Source of the DNA: Effrenium voratum
Taxonomy: Eukaryota > Sar > Dinophyceae > Suessiales > Symbiodiniaceae
Assembly (NCBI GenBank): GCA_963377175.1
Contig: CAUJNA010001425.1
Span: 1-64,000, forward strand
Direction of reading: 5' to 3'
DNA length: 64,000 nt
A program made the position numbers and the translations under genes. A model generated the notes under the pieces. The model had not been told where the DNA came from and ran no database searches. It saw nothing but the letters and a program-made list of their open reading frames with translations. Position 1 is the first letter of the stretch. Each line of letters begins with the position of its first letter. This document shows, piece after piece, positions 61,359-64,000 of this stretch.

Positions 61359-62044
61359 ATGACCACGATCTACGTGGACAGCCGCAAGAGAGTGGCCGGC
61401 TCGGACAGCGACTTTGAGGTTGACCTGGGAGAGTCGCTGCACCTGCAGAGCGACGCCCGGCTCGCCGTCTACAAGATCCGCCAGGCCGACAGCTTTTTGT
61501 CCACGGACCGGGGCCGCTACCTCTACTGGGTTGACGCCGCGCTGGGCACGCTGAACTGGGCGTTGTTGCCCGAGGGCGCCTACACGGGCCCCCGGTTGGC
61601 CGCCTGGATCAGCTCCAACTTTGCCACCGCCACCTACAGCGAGACCACCAACAGCCTGAGCGTTGCCTACGACGGCAACCGGCTCATTCTGAACGACCTG
61701 GAGCTGCGCCAGCAATTTCCCGACGCGCCTCTCCCACCACCGTCAGGTACCCCAGCTGCGCTACGCGCGGGCCGAGCGCCGGGGCGTGGAACGGGCGGCG
61801 GGCGAAGTTGCGCAACAGTAAATGAAGACTTCGGGCGCACGGCTTCAACCCGCGCTTTGAGCAGGTGGTGGGCTACCTTGAGCGGAATGAGCCGCTGCTG
61901 GATCAGCCGGACCGCAAGGCCACGTCGTTCGTCACAAGCCACTTCTACCTGGACGATTTCGTACAGTCCAGCGAGGACCCCAACCCTCAGCCCCTGCAGC
62001 ACACGCCCCTGCAACCAGGGCTACGGCGGAACCCGCTTTGTTGA
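61359..62044 (+). pseudogene. Putative minor capsid (penton-like) protein
   Basis: Opens MTTIYVDSRKRVAGSDSDFE, a beginning typical of PLV structural proteins encoded next to the ATPase and capsid gene. Beta-rich text follows (RLAVYKIRQADSFLSTDRGR). The frame shifts near 61,735, and GFNPRFEQVVGYLERNEPLL then TSFVTSHFYLDDFVQ continue in another phase. Penton or minor-capsid identity is inferred from position and general pattern, not from a diagnostic motif. It may be fused with the next reading frame. Confidence 0.5.
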
Positions 62045-62798
62045 GGATGACCTGGCGGGAGACCCCGAGGCCGGCGCCCTGGCAAGCAACGGGCAGGGGC
62101 CGCCCTCCATTACGGACCGTCTGCGCAGCACTGCAGACGGCGCGCAGGCGGCAGCGGACCTCATAGGCGCAGGGGCGGCGGGGCTCGCAGCCGCGCAGGC
62201 CTTCCGCTCTCAGCTGCCCCAGGACGCAGCTGAGTACGTGCTGCCCCGTCCGGGCCAGGCGCAGCCGCCTCCGCAGATCATCCGTTGCCGCCGAGGGGCC
62301 TGGCTGAAGGAGCAGCAGCCCTGGCGCCCACCGCGGGCGAGGTTGCTGGAACGTTGGCTGGCGTGGCGGGAGTCGGCGCGGCGGCAACGGCGGGGCTGGC
62401 CGTGGGCATCGCAGGCGGCGCAGCGTACGGCCTCGCACGCGGCACGGGCTGGGCGCTGGAGAACACGCTCTTCCGGCCTCAGAAGGGCAGCGAGGACGCG
62501 GCCGTGCAGGACGTCCGGTCGGCCAACAACATGAACGACGCCACGCAGCCTCAGCACTTCACGCTGCGCACCGGCAGCAGCACTTCAGGCAGCCCCGCAA
62601 GCAGCCGCGCCTCCTCGCGGCTTCCGCGTTCAGGCGCAGTCCAACCACACGCCGCGCCCCTTCTCCTGGGGCCTGAACCCCGTGGCCCTGCCCCAGTCCC
62701 AGCCAAGCTCGCGGGCGAGCTCCAGTTCCGGGCAGTCACGCCGGAGCCTGCCTCCGCCCAGCTTTGACCAGCTGGCGCGAGACATTGAGGCTGCCTAA
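62020..62798 (+). pseudogene. Glycine/alanine-rich hydrophobic structural protein
   Basis: GTRFVEDDLAGDPEAGAL, then after a frameshift near 62,285 a hydrophobic Gly/Ala run (GAAATAGLAVGIAGGAAYGL, likely membrane or capsid-interior helix), then a Ser/Arg-rich tail ending SFDQLARDIEAA at 62,798 after a second shift. Lies between the penton-like and capsid genes. Minor virion or membrane-active proteins of this composition occur in related viruses; the specific role is unknown. Confidence 0.42.
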
Positions 62799-62823
62799 CT
62801 TGCACGGTTTTGCGCTACAAAAT

Positions 62824-63168
62824 GCTATTACTCTAGTCTGTACATCTATGTACGGACAGGAGTAGTAGCTTTTGCACGGTTTTGGGCAACAAAATGCTAT
62901 TAGCCCAGGCCCTACGCAAATGTAGGCCCTGGGCTAATAGCTCGCTTTGCACGGTTTTGCGCAACAAAAATGCTATTAGCCCAGTGCCTACCTAAGTTTT
63001 TCAGCGCAAAACCGTGCAAAAAAGCTATTACTCCAGTGCCTACATTTAAGTAGGCACTGGAGTAATAGCATTTTTCAGCGCAAAACCGTGCAAAAGCTAT
63101 TAGCCTCGTGCCTACATTAACGCTATTCTTCCAGTGTCTATATTGATATAGGCACTGGAAGAATAGCG
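62824..63168. repeat. Four long hairpins upstream of the capsid gene
   Basis: 62,824-62,869, 62,896-62,941, 63,024-63,069 and 63,121-63,168, each with about 20-bp arms starting GCTATTA or GCTATTC and a loop of about 6 nt. Arms change together: CCCAGGCCCTAC/GTAGGCCCTGGG, CTCCAGTGCCTAC/GTAGGCACTGGAG, CTTCCAGTGTCTAT/ATAGGCACTGGAAG. Half-units occur at 62,972 and 63,095. Spacers carry TTTGCACGGTTTTGCGC in both orientations. Confidence 0.92.
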
Positions 63169-63213
63169 TTTTTCCTTCGCCGTACGACTCAAAATGCGTG
63201 TATATAAACAAGC

Positions 63214-64000
63214 ATGGAGGTAGTCACCGCCGGAGCCCAGGATGAGCTGACGCAGAGCCTGGACTACAAGCTGAAAACAAGCAACACAAGCTACGTGACG
63301 GCGCGGCATGACGTGCAGTACTTCCCCAGCTCTCTGAGCTCGTTCTCCCCCACAACCTCTCGGGTCTGCCGCATCCCGCTGACCAGCGGCACGTTCTTCA
63401 TCGACCCCGAGTCCATCAAGATCGCCTTCCGCGTCAGGAACACGGACGGCCCGCGCGGCGCACCAGGGCGGCTACGCGGACGTGCTGCTGCGCCCCACCA
63501 TGGTGGGCATCCTGCGCTGCGGGAAGATGCTACCGCCGCAGCTGAACCTGGTGATAGAAATTGAGTTTGCGGACGCCACAACTGCGCTGTGGTCCGAGAA
63601 CGCCGGGGCGCACCCGGCGGGGGCCACGCTGAGCACCGACTTCGAGATCCAGAACGTCCGAGTTCTGGCCTCCCAGGTCGTCCTGGACTCTGCGCTGGTA
63701 GAGTCCTTCAACCGCGTGCTCCTCTCAGGAAGGTCCCTGGTGTTCAGCTACCCCGCGGTGCACACGCAGCAGTCCAGCGTCCCGAACGGCGCGGCGGAAC
63801 ACAACGTCACCGTGGCGCGCGCCCTCACGAAACTCATGGGCGCGTTTGTGACTTTTTGGGACAACGACGCGGGCTCCAAGGTCCACTTGCTGGCCAACCC
63901 GGGGCAGGACGTGGCCCCGGCGCGGCCAGGCAGGAGGACAGCCTCCTGGAGTCTCAGATGCAGCTGGGCAGCCTGCAGTACCCTCACAACCCTGTGAAGG
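63214..64000 (+). pseudogene. Major capsid protein, double-jelly-roll type (broken, runs off window)
   Basis: Starts MEVVTAGAQDELTQSLDYKL, then FPSSLSSFSPTTSRVCRIPL, IEIEFADATTALW, VVLDSALVESFNRVLLSGRS and, at the very end, LLESQMQLGSLQYPHNPV, where Q-x-G-x3-YP resembles the inter-jelly-roll segment of Polinton/PLV capsid proteins. Frameshifts occur near 63,450-63,480 and 63,905. The C-terminal half lies beyond the window. Together with the ATPase it shows that the element derives from a capsid-forming virus-like lineage. Identity comes from gene order plus pattern; a profile search is needed for certainty. Confidence 0.75.

Overview
The window looks like nuclear DNA of a protist alga, most likely a dinoflagellate. 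The assignment is moderate only: it rests on the GC-rich coding stretches, heavy satellite and microsatellite load, a short TTTAGGG interstitial telomere-like run, poly-T blocks ahead of genes, and the mix of decayed Polinton-like and Helitron-like elements. No ribosomal RNA, intact tRNA or prokaryotic gene organisation was seen.

Layout. (1) 1-16.5 kb is a decayed Polinton-like / polinton-like-virus (PLV) element: a broken protein-primed-type DNA polymerase B, three tandem helical paralogues, a retroviral-type integrase, a long fibre protein ending in an S74-type chaperone, a cytosine-C5-methyltransferase-like gene, two small genes, and then the polymerase N-terminus again at 12.5-13.6 kb. 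Opening bases 1-30 recur at about 12,906, so the block reads as a tandem or circularly permuted element about 12.9 kb long. From 13.6 to 16.2 kb it becomes a patchwork of fibre and a second integrase type. (2) 17-34.6 kb is an island of minus-strand genes: a 1,063-codon unknown reading frame, four smaller unknown genes, and a frameshifted Helitron-like protein (DUF6570-like region, Helitron_like_N-like region, HUH Rep motif, endonuclease/exonuclease/phosphatase domain) without a recognisable helicase. (3) 34.6-48 kb is mostly microsatellite and unassigned DNA, with one convincing host-type glycosyltransferase exon (44.2-45.6 kb). (4) 48.3-64 kb holds fragments of further PLV copies (methyltransferase, two small genes, polymerase N-terminus, integrase, fibre) buried in satellites, then a packaging ATPase, minor structural genes and a double-jelly-roll-type major capsid protein that runs off the window. 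Nearly all PLV genes are frameshifted or carry stops.

The most unusual signal is a family of about 36 short hairpins spread over 17.0-34.6 kb. Each has a conserved AGAAAA loop, a 3-bp inner stem that covaries (GTC/GAC, GGC/GCC, GCC/GGC, ATC/GAT, GAC/GTC), a bulged base on the 3' side, and outer arms that are complementary within a copy but different between copies. All lie in one orientation, matching the minus-strand genes, and cluster at start codons, at stop codons and inside reading frames. Other hairpin families with a fixed core and variable matching arms occur at 47.5-48.0, 54.9-55.0/59.4-59.6, 60.3-60.5 (with a counterpart at 48.56) and 62.8-63.2 kb. This repeated theme is the best candidate here for an undescribed system.

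How the parts fit: the PLV copies share gene order (methyltransferase diverging from small gene 1 - small gene 2 - polymerase; fibre directly upstream of an integrase), which lets broken copies be aligned with one another. The minus-strand island shares a 5' architecture (ATGAGC-type block, CA-rich stretch, usually a poly-T tract, AGAAAA hairpin, GCCATGGC start) that suggests a common regulatory or mobile origin.
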